Source: Curtobacterium salicis
GTDB lineage: Bacteria > Actinomycetota > Actinomycetes > Actinomycetales > Microbacteriaceae
Direction of reading: 5' to 3'
Assembly (NCBI RefSeq): GCF_011759505.1
Contig: NZ_JAAOYO010000002.1
Location: 310,001 to 374,000 of the forward strand
DNA length: 64,000 nucleotides
The notes beneath the pieces were generated by a model that ran no database searches, was not told the DNA's origin, and worked only from the letters and a program-made list of their open reading frames with translations. Made by a program: the position numbers and the translations under genes. The first letter of the stretch is position 1; each line of letters begins with the position of its first letter. Shown in pieces: positions 45,434 to 57,534 of this stretch.

Positions 45434-45913
45434 ATGGCCATCCCCGAGACCGGTTCCGCGGCACCGGGCTTCACCCTCCCCGGCATGATCGTGCGCGACG
45501 GTGTCCGCACCGACGCCGAGTACTCACTGGCGGCCGAGGTCGGTCGACCGGTGGTCCTCGCCTTCTACCCCGGTGACGCCACACCGGTCTGCACCGCGCA
45601 GCTGTGCTCCTACCAGCAGGAGCTCGACGACTTCCGCGATCTCGGTGCCGTCGTGTGGGGCATCAGTCCGCAGGGCCTCGACTCACACGAGGGCTTCGCC
45701 CGCGACGCGTCGCTCGCCTTCCCGCTCCTCTCCGACGTCGGCGGCGACGTCATCCGCGCCTACGGCGTGCACGTGCCGGGTCTGGGCCTCCGCCGCTCGG
45801 TGTTCGTCATCGGTCCGGACGGCCTGGTCCGTTGGCGACACGTCGGCCTGGTCGGGCTCCGGTTCCCGCGTGCCGAGGTCATCCGTGACCAGATCGAGCA
45901 ACTCGTCGAATGA
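45434..45913 (+). CDS. Peroxiredoxin, AhpE/BCP-like
   Basis: A 159-residue thiol peroxidase. The active-site motif is FYPGDATPVCTAQLCSYQQE, with peroxidatic C53 and a second cysteine C58 in the alpha-helix as in BCP-type atypical 2-Cys enzymes. FVIGPDGLVRWRHVG is also typical. It reduces peroxides in the cytosol. The ATG lies 6 nt after TACTGT (45422-45427), so the mRNA is probably leaderless. Confidence 0.9.
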   Translation: MAIPETGSAAPGFTLPGMIVRDGVRTDAEYSLAAEVGRPVVLAFYPGDATPVCTAQLCSYQQELDDFRDLGAVVWGISPQGLDSHEGFARDASLAFPLLSDVGGDVIRAYGVHVPGLGLRRSVFVIGPDGLVRWRHVGLVGLRFPRAEVIRDQIEQLVE

Positions 45914-45970
45914 GGCGTTGACAGGCCGGACCGACGGGGTGACCATGGATGCCCAGTAGACCTCCGGGCT

Positions 45971-46050
45971 CGCCTCCCCGGGACATCGGGTCTCCTGCCG
46001 GTACGCGCTCGGCCTGTCTGGTCCGCTCGGTGGGTGGTCCCGGGGAGGCG
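45971..46050. terminator. Long-loop inverted repeat after peroxiredoxin gene
   Basis: Perfect 14-bp arms, 45971-45984 and 46037-46050, separated by 52 nt. This is probably the terminator of the peroxiredoxin gene; the long loop makes it less certain. Confidence 0.5.
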
Positions 46051-46092
46051 CTCTCGTCGCTCGCCGATCCGCCGTCTCCTAGGCTTGCCCCC

Positions 46093-46656
46093 ATGCCCGA
46101 ACCGAGCGTGCCCGTCCGGATCGTCGCCACGCACATGCGTCGCTTCGCCGTCGCCCTCTGGGTCGTCGCCGTCGCCCTGGTCGTCATCGGACTCGCCACG
46201 AACGGCCTCCGCGCCGCCTGGCTGGTCCCGGTGCCGTCCCTGTTCATCGCCTGGTTCGCCTGGGTCGTGCTCTGGCGTCCACACATCGAGCTCACCGAGG
46301 ACGAGTTGGTCGTCGTCGACGTCCGCCGCACCACCCGCTTCGCGTGGCGGCGCGTGCAGGACGTGCGGTCCAAGTACGGCCTCGAGATCGTGACCGACCA
46401 GGGTGACCAGCGAGTCTGGATCGCCCCGCGTCCGACGGCACGCCTCGCGGTCGAACGGCCAGGAGGCTCGGTGCCGGTCACCGTCGCCACTGCGGCCGAC
46501 GAGATGCGTGCGCGGGTGCCCGCCCCGGTCTCGTACGACGGCGCTCCTCCGGCGACCGTGACGGCCGCGCCGATCGTGCACCGCGCGCATGGCTGGGCGA
46601 TCGTCGCCCTCGTCGTGCTCGGGATCGCCGGCAGCATGGCCGGCGCACACCTCTGA
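46093..46656 (+). CDS. Membrane protein with bacterial PH-like domain
   Basis: A 187-residue protein with two membrane helices near residues 18-35 and 40-60, then a PH-like domain (IELTEDELVVVDVRRTTRF, WRRVQDVRSKYGL) as in small actinobacterial PH-domain proteins. A final hydrophobic segment follows (WAIVALVVLGIAGSMAGA). The role is unknown. The ATG lies 7 nt after TAGGCT (46080-46085), a leaderless promoter. Confidence 0.8.
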   Translation: MPEPSVPVRIVATHMRRFAVALWVVAVALVVIGLATNGLRAAWLVPVPSLFIAWFAWVVLWRPHIELTEDELVVVDVRRTTRFAWRRVQDVRSKYGLEIVTDQGDQRVWIAPRPTARLAVERPGGSVPVTVATAADEMRARVPAPVSYDGAPPATVTAAPIVHRAHGWAIVALVVLGIAGSMAGAHL

Positions 46657-46678
46657 GCCCGCACTGACCGAGGCCCGC

Positions 46679-46741
46679 TACCAGGCCTGGCCCACGCCGT
46701 ACCGGGCCTGGCCCGCGCCGTTCCGGGCCCGACCTGCGCGA
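46679..46741. repeat. 21-bp tandem repeat, three units
   Basis: Units at 46679-46699, 46700-46720 and 46721-46741. The first two differ at two positions and the third is more diverged. It is intergenic, between the PH-domain gene and the second ABC system. Confidence 0.75.
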
Positions 46742-46775
46742 GGTGGCGCGAGCCTCCCGTCAGACGCCCGGAACG

Positions 46776-46815
46776 ACGGAACGCGCCGTCCCGGAGCCGG
46801 GGCAGCGCGTTCCGT
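46776..46815. terminator. Terminator between PH-domain gene and ABC system 2
   Basis: Perfect 11-bp inverted repeat, 46776-46786 with 46805-46815, 18-nt loop, between convergent genes. Confidence 0.6.
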
Positions 46816-46833
46816 GGGTGGAACGGGTCGGGG

Positions 46834-48576
46834 TCAGCGACCGAACTCGAAGCCGGCGCCGGGGATGGCGGCCAGCAGGTCCTTCGTGTACTGCTCGCGC
46901 GGATTGGCGAAGACCTCGTCGGTCGTCGCCTTCTCGACGATCTGGCCCTTGCGCATCACGCACACGTTGTCCGCCACGAGGCGGACGACCGCGAGGTCGT
47001 GGGTGATGAACAGGTAGGTCAGACCGAGCTCCGACTGCAGCTCGGTGAGCAGGTCCAGGATCTGGCCCTGGACGAGCACGTCGAGTGCCGAGACCGCCTC
47101 GTCGAGGACGATCACCTCGGGCTTGAGTGCCAGCGCCCGGGCGACGGCGATGCGCTGCCGCTGTCCGCCGGACAGTTCGCTCGGGTACCGGTTGACCATC
47201 GACTTCGGCAGGGCCACCTGGTCGAGCAACTCGAGGACCCGCGCGCGACGCGAGGCCTTGTCTCCGACCTTGTGCGTGCTGAGCGGCTCCGCGATCGTGT
47301 TCCCGACGTTGTACATCGGGTCCAGCGAGCCGTACGGGTCCTGGAACACGGGCTGCACGCGACGACGGAAGTCGAACAGGTCCTTGCCCTTGAGCGCGCC
47401 GATGTCGATGCCGTCGAACTGCACCGAACCGGACGTGATCGACTCGAGCTGCAGGACCAGCTTCGCGACGGTCGACTTGCCCGAACCGGACTCGCCGACG
47501 AGCGCCGTGGTGGTGCCCTTCGGGATCGCGAACGAGACGCCGTCGACGGCCTTCAACTCGCGGGTCGCGACGCCCTGACCGCGCAGCTTGTAGACCTTCT
47601 GCAGGTCCTTGACCACGATGAGGTCCTCGGTGGGCTTGCTCTCCCGGGCGTGGGCACGGGCCAGGAGCTCGTCGTCCTCGCTGCCGGTGTCGGCGATCGC
47701 GACCGTCTGGTGCTGCACCTTCGACTGGATGCGGCGGCTCGCGAGCGAGGGTGCCGCGGCGACGAGGCGCTGCGTGTACGGGTGCTGCGGGTTCGCCAGG
47801 ATCTCCTTGGACGGACCGGCCTCGACGACCTGGCCCTTGTACATCACCACGAGCTTCTCGGCACGCTCGGCAGCGAGACCGAGGTCGTGGGTGATGAACA
47901 GGACCGAGGTGCCGAAGTCGCGCGTCAGGCTCTCGAGGTGGTCGAGGATGACGCGCTGCACGGTGACGTCGAGGGCCGAGGTCGGCTCGTCCGCGATGAG
48001 CAGCTTCGGGCGGCTGGACAGACCGATGCCGATGAGCACACGCTGGCGCATGCCGCCGGAGAACTCGTGCGGGTACTGCTTGAGGCGGCTCTCGGCGTCA
48101 CCGAGCCCGGCCTCCTGCAGGACCTCGATGGCACGGGCGCGGATCGCGGCCTTGCCGGTCGCCATGCCGTTCGCCTTGATGGCCTCTTCGACCTGGAACC
48201 CGATCTTCCAGAGCGGGTTGAGGTTCGACATCGGGTCCTGGGGGACGTACCCGATCTCGGTGCCGCGGATCTCGGCCATCTGCTTCTCGTTCAGGCCGAC
48301 GAGCTCGCGCCCGTTCAGCTTGATCGAGCCGCCCGTGATCTGGCCCGTGCCGGGGAGGAGCTTGATGATCGCCTGGGCACTGGTGGACTTGCCCGAACCG
48401 GACTCCCCCACGATCGCCAGGCGCTCGCCCTGCTCGAGCGTCATGTTCACGCCGCGGACGGCCTGCACGAGACCGGACTGCGTCTTGAAGCCGACGTGCA
48501 GGTCGGTGATCTCCAGCAGCGGGGCGCCGGAGGTGCCGGACGCCTTGGCGTTCGGCGAGGTGAGTGTCTCGCTCAT
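46834..48576 (-). CDS. Peptide ABC importer, fused double ATPase (DppD-DppF type), system 2
   Basis: A 580-residue fusion of two ABC ATPases. First half: VGESGSGKSTSAQA, HEFSGGMRQRVL, LLIADEPTSALD. Second half: VGESGSGKSTVAKL, SELSGGQRQRI, VIVLDEAVSALD. It is shorter than the system 1 ATPase because the cysteine-rich C-terminal extensions and the long linker are reduced. It is the last gene of the operon (binding protein, B, C, DF) and overlaps the DppC-type gene by 4 nt. Confidence 0.93.
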   Translation of the reverse strand: MSETLTSPNAKASGTSGAPLLEITDLHVGFKTQSGLVQAVRGVNMTLEQGERLAIVGESGSGKSTSAQAIIKLLPGTGQITGGSIKLNGRELVGLNEKQMAEIRGTEIGYVPQDPMSNLNPLWKIGFQVEEAIKANGMATGKAAIRARAIEVLQEAGLGDAESRLKQYPHEFSGGMRQRVLIGIGLSSRPKLLIADEPTSALDVTVQRVILDHLESLTRDFGTSVLFITHDLGLAAERAEKLVVMYKGQVVEAGPSKEILANPQHPYTQRLVAAAPSLASRRIQSKVQHQTVAIADTGSEDDELLARAHARESKPTEDLIVVKDLQKVYKLRGQGVATRELKAVDGVSFAIPKGTTTALVGESGSGKSTVAKLVLQLESITSGSVQFDGIDIGALKGKDLFDFRRRVQPVFQDPYGSLDPMYNVGNTIAEPLSTHKVGDKASRRARVLELLDQVALPKSMVNRYPSELSGGQRQRIAVARALALKPEVIVLDEAVSALDVLVQGQILDLLTELQSELGLTYLFITHDLAVVRLVADNVCVMRKGQIVEKATTDEVFANPREQYTKDLLAAIPGAGFEFGR

Positions 48577-49523
48577 CGGCGGGCCCTCGCCTTCGGGTCG
48601 AGCGCGTCGCGGACCACGTCACCGAGGAGGAGGAACGCGAGCACGGTGATGGAAAGGGCGGCGGACGGCCAGAAGATGGTCGACGGGCTGGTGCGGATCG
48701 ACGACTGCGCGGCGCCGATGTCCAGTCCCCAGCTGAGCGCCGACGGCGGCAGACCGATACCGAGGAACGACAGGGTGGCCTCGGCGACGATGAACGTGCC
48801 GAGCGACACCGTCGCGACGACGATGACCGGTGCGAGCGAGTTCGGGATCACGTGGCGCACGAGCGTCGTGAAGCGGCTGACGCCGAGCGCGGCGGACGCC
48901 GTCACGTAGTCGGCCTGCTTGGCGCTGAGCACGGCACCGCGCATGATGCGTGCGATCTGCGGCCAGGCGAAGACGGCGAGCACGAGTGACACCGTCACGG
49001 CGTTCCGCGCCGGCACCACCGACATGATCACGATCGCGCCGAGGACGGTCGGGATCGAGAAGAAGACGTCACCGATGCGGGAGACGATCGTGTCGAGCCA
49101 GCCGCCGTAGAACCCGGCGAGGGCGCCGATGACGACGCCGACGATCGTGACGAGCACGGTCGCGAGCAGACCGACGATGAGCGAGTTCTGCGCACCCCAG
49201 ATGACACGGGCGTACACGTCGTAGCCCTGGCGCGTGAAGCCGAGCAGGTGGCCCGCACGCGGGCCCTCGTTGCTGTCGTCGAGGTTCGCGGCGCGCGGGT
49301 CCAGGTGCGTGAAGAGCCCCGGTGCGATCGCCACGACGATGATCAGCAGGATCAGGATGGACGAGATCCAGAACGTGGGACGGCGGCGCATGGACTCCCA
49401 CGCGTCGGTCCACAGCGAACGGGTCTTCTCGTCCTCGTTGACCTGGTCGACCGCCAGGAGCGGAGTCTCCTCGATCGGCGCGACGTAGTGCGTCGCCGAG
49501 CGGGGTTCGGTGTTACTTGGCAT
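48573..49523 (-). CDS. Peptide ABC importer permease (DppC type), system 2
   Basis: A 316-residue permease with a soluble N-terminal arm of about 50 residues, six membrane helices and the EAA-type loop KQADYVTASAALGVSRFTTL. It overlaps the ATPase gene by 4 nt and the DppB-type gene by 11 nt, so the genes are tightly coupled. It forms the channel with the DppB-type partner. Confidence 0.93.
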   Translation of the reverse strand: MPSNTEPRSATHYVAPIEETPLLAVDQVNEDEKTRSLWTDAWESMRRRPTFWISSILILLIIVVAIAPGLFTHLDPRAANLDDSNEGPRAGHLLGFTRQGYDVYARVIWGAQNSLIVGLLATVLVTIVGVVIGALAGFYGGWLDTIVSRIGDVFFSIPTVLGAIVIMSVVPARNAVTVSLVLAVFAWPQIARIMRGAVLSAKQADYVTASAALGVSRFTTLVRHVIPNSLAPVIVVATVSLGTFIVAEATLSFLGIGLPPSALSWGLDIGAAQSSIRTSPSTIFWPSAALSITVLAFLLLGDVVRDALDPKARARR

Positions 49524-50442
49524 AACGGATCCTCGGGTCCAGGACGGCGTAGAGCAGGTCGACCAGGAGGTTGGCGAGCATGAAGATGATGACCATCACG
49601 GCGACGAAGGAGACCACCGTCGGGCCCTCGCCGAGCTTGACGGCCTGGAACACCGTGCCACCCACACCGTGGATGTTGAAGATGCCCTCGGTCACGATCG
49701 CGCCGACCATCAGGTTGCCGATGTCGACACCCAGGTAGGTCACCACCGGGATGAGCGAGTTCCGGAAGATGTGCACGCCGACGACACGACGGCGGGACAG
49801 GCCCTTCGCGGTCGCGGTGCGCACGAAGTCGGCGCTCATGTTCTCGGCCACGCTCGCGCGGGTGAGTCGCACGATGTAGGCGAAGGACACCGACGCCAGC
49901 ACGATCGCCGGCAGCACCAGTTCGGACCAGGGGGCCTGGCCGGAGACCGTCACGCGGAACAGTCCGAGGTTGATGCCGAGGACGTACTGCAGCAGGAACC
50001 CGACGACGAAGGTCGGCACCGAGATGAGCAGCAGCGAGACGACCAGGGCCGTCGCGTCGAACAGCTTGCCCTTGCGGAGACCCGCGACGACGCCGACGAC
50101 GATGCCGGCGACGGCCTCGAAGACGAGCGACAGGATCGCCAGGCGCGCGGTGATCGGGAACGCCGCGGCGAGCTGCTGGCTGACCGGCAGGCCCGAGAAC
50201 GTCGTGCCGAGGTCACCGCGGAACAGGCCGCCGACCCAGAGCAGGTACTGGACGAAGAAGGGCTTGTCGAGGTTGTACTGCTGCCGGATCGCTTCGATCA
50301 CCTGCGGTGACGGCTGGCGGTCACCGAACAGTGCGGCGACCGGGTCCCCGGGCAGCGAGAACACCATGAAGTAGATGAGGAACGTGGCCCCGAAGAAGAC
50401 GGGGATGAGCTGCAGGAGGCGCTTGCCGAGGTACCAGAGCAT
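49513..50442 (-). CDS. Peptide ABC importer permease (DppB type), system 2
   Basis: A 309-residue permease beginning MLWYLGKRLLQLIPVFFGA. It has six membrane helices and the EAA-type loop FVRTATAKGLSRRRVVGVH. It lies 228 bp downstream of the binding-protein gene, with a hairpin in between, and overlaps the DppC-type gene. Confidence 0.93.
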   Translation of the reverse strand: MLWYLGKRLLQLIPVFFGATFLIYFMVFSLPGDPVAALFGDRQPSPQVIEAIRQQYNLDKPFFVQYLLWVGGLFRGDLGTTFSGLPVSQQLAAAFPITARLAILSLVFEAVAGIVVGVVAGLRKGKLFDATALVVSLLLISVPTFVVGFLLQYVLGINLGLFRVTVSGQAPWSELVLPAIVLASVSFAYIVRLTRASVAENMSADFVRTATAKGLSRRRVVGVHIFRNSLIPVVTYLGVDIGNLMVGAIVTEGIFNIHGVGGTVFQAVKLGEGPTVVSFVAVMVIIFMLANLLVDLLYAVLDPRIRYAK

Positions 50443-50578
50443 CAGATCCCTGCCTGGTTCGCATTGCGCATGTCGTTCAGGTTCATGTCGTGAGGGGTGG
50501 ACGGTCCGAGGGTCGGCACGGGTGTCCGGTGCGGGCGGCGGCGCCCGCGTTCGTGGGGGAAGGTGTGACCGCCGTGGT

Positions 50579-50614
50579 ACGGGGGCTCGGGGACCGTGGT
50601 CCCCGAACCCCCGT
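50579..50614. terminator. Hairpin between binding protein and permease genes, system 2
   Basis: 17-bp inverted repeat with one mismatch, 50579-50595 with 50598-50614. It lies inside the operon, 56 bp after the binding-protein stop, and probably attenuates read-through so that the binding protein is made in excess over the membrane parts. Confidence 0.65.
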
Positions 50615-50670
50615 CCGGTTGGCCGCGGAGCAGGATACCTGTCCGCGATGTGTCTCCGAGGAGACCGGTG

Positions 50671-52299
50671 TTACTTGGTGACCTCGATGTCGTAGTACAG
50701 CGGGACGGAGTCCCAACCGAACTTGACGTTCTTGACGTTGTCTGCAGACCAGACACCGGTCACGTTGGAGTACCAGAGCGGGATCTCGGGCAGGTCCTTG
50801 AGCAGCAGCTCCTGAGCCTGGTCGAAGGACTTGTTGCCCTCTTCCACCGAGGAGGCCGAACGGCCCTTGGCGAGCAGCTCGTTGTACTCGGCCGAGTCGT
50901 AGCGCGAGTAGTTGTTCGAGGAGCCCTTGCCCATGGTCGGGCCGAGGAAGTTGTACAGCGACGGGTAGTCGGCCTGCCAACCGGTGCGGCTGCCGCCCTT
51001 GAGCTTGTCGTCCGTCTGCAGCGCGAGCGCCTCGGCGAACGTCGGGAGGGCCTTGCCCTCGGCCTTGATGCCCAGCGTGCTGGAGATCGAGTTGGTCACC
51101 GCGGTGACCCAGGCCTCGTGTCCACCGTCAGCGTTGTACGCGATGGTGAGCGTGTCGTTGTACGGCGAGATGTCGTCCGCCTGCGCCCAGAGCTTCTTGG
51201 CCTCGGCCTTGTCGTACTGCAGGACGTCGGAGCCCTTGAGGTCGCCGGTCCAGCCGTCGATCACCGGGGAGGTGAAGTCCTTGGCCGGGGTGCGGGTGCC
51301 CTGGAAGATCTTGTCGGTGATCTGCTTGCGGTTGATCGACAGCGAGATCGCCTGGCGACGGAGCTGGCCCTCTTCGCCCTTCCAGTGGTCGAGGTAGTAC
51401 GGCAGGTAGATCGCCTGGAAGATCGCGGCGGCCTGGTTGACGTTCGAGTCCGGGAAGTCCGACTTGTAGGTCGAGAACGCGGCGTCCGGCACGGCGTCGA
51501 GGACGTCGAGGTTGCCACCCTGGGCGTCGGAGTACGCGGTGTCCTGGGACGTGTAGAACGTGATCGTCAGACCACCGTTCTTCGGCTTGCGCTTGCCCTG
51601 GTAGTCCTTGTTCGTGACGAGCTTGATGTCCTGGTTGTGCGTCCAGGCGCTCTTGCCGTCGAGCTTGTACGGACCGTTGCCGATCGGGTTCTCACCGAAG
51701 GCCTTGGTGTCCTTGTAGAAGACCGAGGGGAGCGGCACGAAGGCGTTGTAGCCGAGGGACAGCGGGAAGTCCGACTGCGCCGACTTCAGCGTCACCGTGA
51801 ACTCGTCGTCGCTCTTGACCTTGAGGCCGGTGAGCTCGGAGTCCTTGTCGGCGTCGTAGCCCTCGATGTTCTCGAAGAAGTAGCTCGCGCCCTGCGCGTT
51901 CGACTTCTGGGCTGCCCAGTTCCACGCCTTCGTGAACGACTCGGCGGTGATCGCCTCACCGTTGGTGAACTTCCACCCCGAGTTGATCGTGATGTCGAAG
52001 GTCTTCGAGTCGTCGGTCTCGACGCTCTTGGCGAGTTCCTTCACCGGCTTGCCGTCGGCGTCGTACGTGAACAGACCATCGAACAGCGACGTGATGATCT
52101 TGCCGCCACCGGTCTCGGTGGTGTTCGACGGGATGAGCGGGTTCTGCGGTTCGCTGCCGTTCGTGGTGACGATGCCAGCGGCGTTGGCGGAGCCGGAGCC
52201 CGAGCCGCTTCCGCCACCGTTGCCGGAGCAGCCGGTCAGGGCAATTGCTGTGGCCCCGAGCACGGCGAGGGCAGTGAGCCCAGCGCGCTTCTTGATCAA
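50671..52299 (-). CDS. Peptide ABC importer substrate-binding lipoprotein, system 2
   Basis: A 542-residue family 5 solute-binding lipoprotein. The signal ends AIALTGC and is followed by a Gly/Ser-rich spacer (GNGGGSGSGSGS). Family patterns include IGNGPYKLDGKSAW and LRRQAISLSINRKQITDKI. An unusual TTG at 52299 is chosen as start because a perfect AGGAGG lies 5 nt upstream, leaving a normal signal peptide MIKKRAGLTALAVLGATA. The ATG at 52317 lacks such a site and would add residues MHQEEL before the signal. Confidence 0.93.
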   Translation of the reverse strand: MIKKRAGLTALAVLGATAIALTGCSGNGGGSGSGSGSANAAGIVTTNGSEPQNPLIPSNTTETGGGKIITSLFDGLFTYDADGKPVKELAKSVETDDSKTFDITINSGWKFTNGEAITAESFTKAWNWAAQKSNAQGASYFFENIEGYDADKDSELTGLKVKSDDEFTVTLKSAQSDFPLSLGYNAFVPLPSVFYKDTKAFGENPIGNGPYKLDGKSAWTHNQDIKLVTNKDYQGKRKPKNGGLTITFYTSQDTAYSDAQGGNLDVLDAVPDAAFSTYKSDFPDSNVNQAAAIFQAIYLPYYLDHWKGEEGQLRRQAISLSINRKQITDKIFQGTRTPAKDFTSPVIDGWTGDLKGSDVLQYDKAEAKKLWAQADDISPYNDTLTIAYNADGGHEAWVTAVTNSISSTLGIKAEGKALPTFAEALALQTDDKLKGGSRTGWQADYPSLYNFLGPTMGKGSSNNYSRYDSAEYNELLAKGRSASSVEEGNKSFDQAQELLLKDLPEIPLWYSNVTGVWSADNVKNVKFGWDSVPLYYDIEVTK

Positions 52300-52439
52300 G
52301 AGTTCCTCCTGGTGCATGGGACGCGCCGGGCACAGAGGTCCCTCCCGGCACGTTTGACTCCTGAACTGTAGGCAGTGCGGAGAGGACCGACCAAACCCTG
52401 GGCGCATCGGTTACACGCCTGAAACCAAGTTGCAGGATC

Positions 52440-52457
52440 GTTGCGGCATTGTGCAAC
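52440..52457. promoter_or_regulatory. Candidate operator upstream of binding-protein gene, system 2
   Basis: GTTGC-N8-GCAAC inverted repeat (52440-52457), with another GTTGC at 52429-52433, in the 390-bp gene-free stretch between the system 2 binding-protein start and gcvP. This stretch is a little richer in A/T than its neighbours; apart from the gcvP terminator nothing else was seen in it. Confidence 0.3.
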
Positions 52458-52621
52458 ATCCGCGCGTCTGGGCGGGAGCACCGCCGATCCGTTGCGTTTG
52501 CATCGAGGTCCGTGCAGCGCGGAGGTGACGTGCGGGTGAACCACAGGTGTCGTTCGCAACCGCTTGCATTCGGAGCGCTCCACCCCCGATGATGCGCGAT
52601 CCACGGGCGGGCCGCCGGACA

Positions 52622-52669
52622 GACGGACGGGAGGCGCGCAGCGATCCCGCCACGCGCCTCCCGTCCGTC
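52622..52669. terminator. gcv operon terminator
   Basis: Perfect 17-bp inverted repeat, 52622-52638 with 52653-52669, 14-nt loop, about 40 bp past the gcvP stop on the minus strand. It holds the recurrent GGGAGGC core. Confidence 0.88.
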
Positions 52670-52708
52670 GGTCCGCTCGTCGTCCTGACGCGAACGCCGC
52701 TCGTCGTC

Positions 52709-55638
<2,930 letters not shown>

Positions 55639-55642
<4 letters not shown>

Positions 55643-56016
55643 GCGATGGACGCCCGGTAGGTGTCGTGGTCCATGAGGTCCTCGGGGAACGAGGTGCCCT
55701 CGACGCGGAGCTTGACGAGCCAGCCCGCGCCGAACGGGTCCTGGTTGACGGTGTCCGGCGTGGCGACGACGGCCTCGTTGACCTCGACGACCTCGCCCTC
55801 GATCGGCGCGAAGAGCTCGCCGACGCTCTTGGTGGACTCGATCTCGCCGAGCTGCTCGCCCGCGGTCGTGGTGGTGCCCACGGCGGGGAGCTCGACGTAG
55901 ACGACGTCACCGAGCTGTTCGGCCGCGTGGTCGGTGATCCCGACGGTGACGACGTCGCCCTCGACGAGGATCCACTCGTGGTCCTTGGTGTACTGCAGTG
56001 CGGTCTGGTCGGTCAT
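55639..56016 (-). CDS. gcvH: Glycine cleavage system H protein
   Basis: A 125-residue lipoyl carrier. The lipoylated lysine is K63 in [15 protein letters not shown], and YTKDHEWI near the N-terminus is typical. It shuttles the aminomethyl and then the reduced lipoyl group between P, T and L proteins. It overlaps gcvP by 4 nt and follows gcvT by 5 nt. Confidence 0.96.
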
Positions 56017-56021
56017 GGGGA

Positions 56022-57137
56022 TCAGCCTCTCGAAGCGCGACGGTAGAAGGGGAGAGCGGTGACGGTTCCGGGGATGGCGGTACCGCGGACGTCGATGTGG
56101 AGGACCTGTCCCCCGTCGGCGCAGTCCGGGTCGACGAAGGCCATCGCGACGGGGTGCCCGAGCGTGGGCGACAGGGCACCGGAGGTCACGGTGCCGACGA
56201 CGACACCGTCACGGAGCACGGCGTACCCGGCGCGGGCGGCACGTCGGCCGTCCATCGTGATGCCGACGAGCACGCGGGCATCCGGTGCGGGCTCGACGCC
56301 GGCGTCCCCGACGAAGGAGCCCGAGGTCGCGACGACCCGGCCGAGTCCGGCCTGGGCCGGGCGCACCGAGGTGTCGAGCTCGTGCCCGTAGAGCGGCATG
56401 CCGGCCTCGAGCCGGAGGGTGTCACGTGCGGCGAGCCCCGCGGGCACGACCCCGCGCTCGGCACCGGCGGCGAGCAGGGCGTCCCAGATCGCCGGCGCGG
56501 TGTCGGTGTCGCTGTACAGCTCGAAGCCGTCCTCGCCGGTGTACCCGGTGCGGGCGATCAGGACCTCGCTGCCGTCGAAGAGCGCGTGCAGCACCCGGTA
56601 GTAGCGGAGTTCGTCGAGCGGGGTCTCCGGCTGCAGGCGGTCCGTGACGACCAGGTCGTCGAGCGTGCCGGCGGCCGCCGGACCCTGGATCGCGACGAGG
56701 GCGGTCCGGTCGGAGTCGTCCGTGACGGTGACGTCGTGTCCGGCGGCCCGCTCCTGCATGACCTGCACGGCGACGTCCCGGTTGCCGGCGTTCGCCACGA
56801 CGAGGAAGACGTCGTCGCCGGTGCGGTACACGACGAGGTCGTCGAGGATCCCGCCGTCGGGGGTCAGGAGGAGCGAGTACTTGGCCCGGCCGACCGGCAT
56901 CGCGCCGAAGGACCCGGCGAGCGCGGCGTCGAGGTACGCGACGGCGTCCGGACCCTGTACGCCGATCTCGGCCATGTGCGAGAGGTCGAACACACCGGCC
57001 GCGTCACGCACCGCGTGGTGCTCGGCGAGGTCGGACGAGTACCGGACCGGCATACGGTGGCCGGCGAAGTCGGTGAACGTGGCACCGGCGGCTTCGTGCG
57101 CGGCTTCGAGCGGCGACGAACGCAGCGGTTCTGACAT
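56022..57137 (-). CDS. gcvT: Aminomethyltransferase, glycine cleavage T protein
   Basis: A 371-residue tetrahydrofolate-dependent enzyme that releases ammonia and forms methylene-THF. Family patterns are [32 protein letters not shown] and [15 protein letters not shown], with the folate-binding acidic residue in the middle. It is first in the operon and directly downstream of the glycine riboswitch. Confidence 0.95.
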   Translation of the reverse strand: MSEPLRSSPLEAAHEAAGATFTDFAGHRMPVRYSSDLAEHHAVRDAAGVFDLSHMAEIGVQGPDAVAYLDAALAGSFGAMPVGRAKYSLLLTPDGGILDDLVVYRTGDDVFLVVANAGNRDVAVQVMQERAAGHDVTVTDDSDRTALVAIQGPAAAGTLDDLVVTDRLQPETPLDELRYYRVLHALFDGSEVLIARTGYTGEDGFELYSDTDTAPAIWDALLAAGAERGVVPAGLAARDTLRLEAGMPLYGHELDTSVRPAQAGLGRVVATSGSFVGDAGVEPAPDARVLVGITMDGRRAARAGYAVLRDGVVVGTVTSGALSPTLGHPVAMAFVDPDCADGGQVLHIDVRGTAIPGTVTALPFYRRASRG

Positions 57138-57189
57138 GGACGGAGTTCTCCTGGCATCGGCAGGGCCCGACGACGATCGTCGGGTGGGA

Positions 57190-57412
57190 ACTCCCCCTCT
57201 GTCATGGGCCTGAGAGTTTCACCGCGGCCCGTGAGGTCCGTCGGCTTTCACCGTGGGCGAGACGAGGGCTCCGTGGGATGTGCCCACGGCCGTCGTCTGC
57301 TTTTCAGAGTGGCCTGCCCGCTGCGGTGTTGGACCTGAGAGATTGGCGGGGAGCTTGCTCCTTCGGTGCCCGGACCCGGATGGACTGCGTCCGGGTCACA
57401 GGGCTCTCCCGC
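57190..57412 (-). ncRNA. Tandem glycine riboswitch of the gcvT operon
   Basis: On the minus strand the first aptamer starts with GGGAGAGCCC and has the conserved GGCACCGAAGGAGCAAGC and CCAATCTCTCAGGTCC blocks. The second shows GCCGTGGGCA, GGTGAAACTCTCAGGCC and ATGACAGAGGGGGAG. Their order and spacing match the two-aptamer glycine riboswitch that switches gcv expression on when glycine is high. A TATGCT -10 (57454-57449) lies upstream, giving a leader of about 300 nt. The 397-bp gap between gcvT and the BlaI-type gene is mostly filled by this element. Confidence 0.93.
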
Positions 57413-57448
57413 GGCGGGTGGTCGGCCGTCGTGTTCTGTTGTCCGGTG

Positions 57449-57454
57449 AGCATA
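57449..57454 (-). promoter_or_regulatory. Likely -10 of the gcv operon
   Basis: TATGCT on the minus strand, about 37 bp before the first aptamer. No convincing -35 was seen. Confidence 0.45.
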
Positions 57455-57534
57455 CCGAGCCCGCGTTACGGGCATGTGTCGCGGTCGCGGGCATCGACCA
57501 CAGGCGGGCCTTCGACATCACGTAGAGTGACGCC

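Noticed and set aside
43476-45464. Extension of the DppB-type permease frame to 994 codons
   Set aside because: The upstream part mirrors the divergent substrate-binding protein gene; the permease has a normal N-terminus at 43475.
46999-48909. 636-codon plus-strand frame opposite the system 2 ATPase
   Set aside because: It mirrors the ATPase gene and shows only compositional Arg/Asp/Leu richness.
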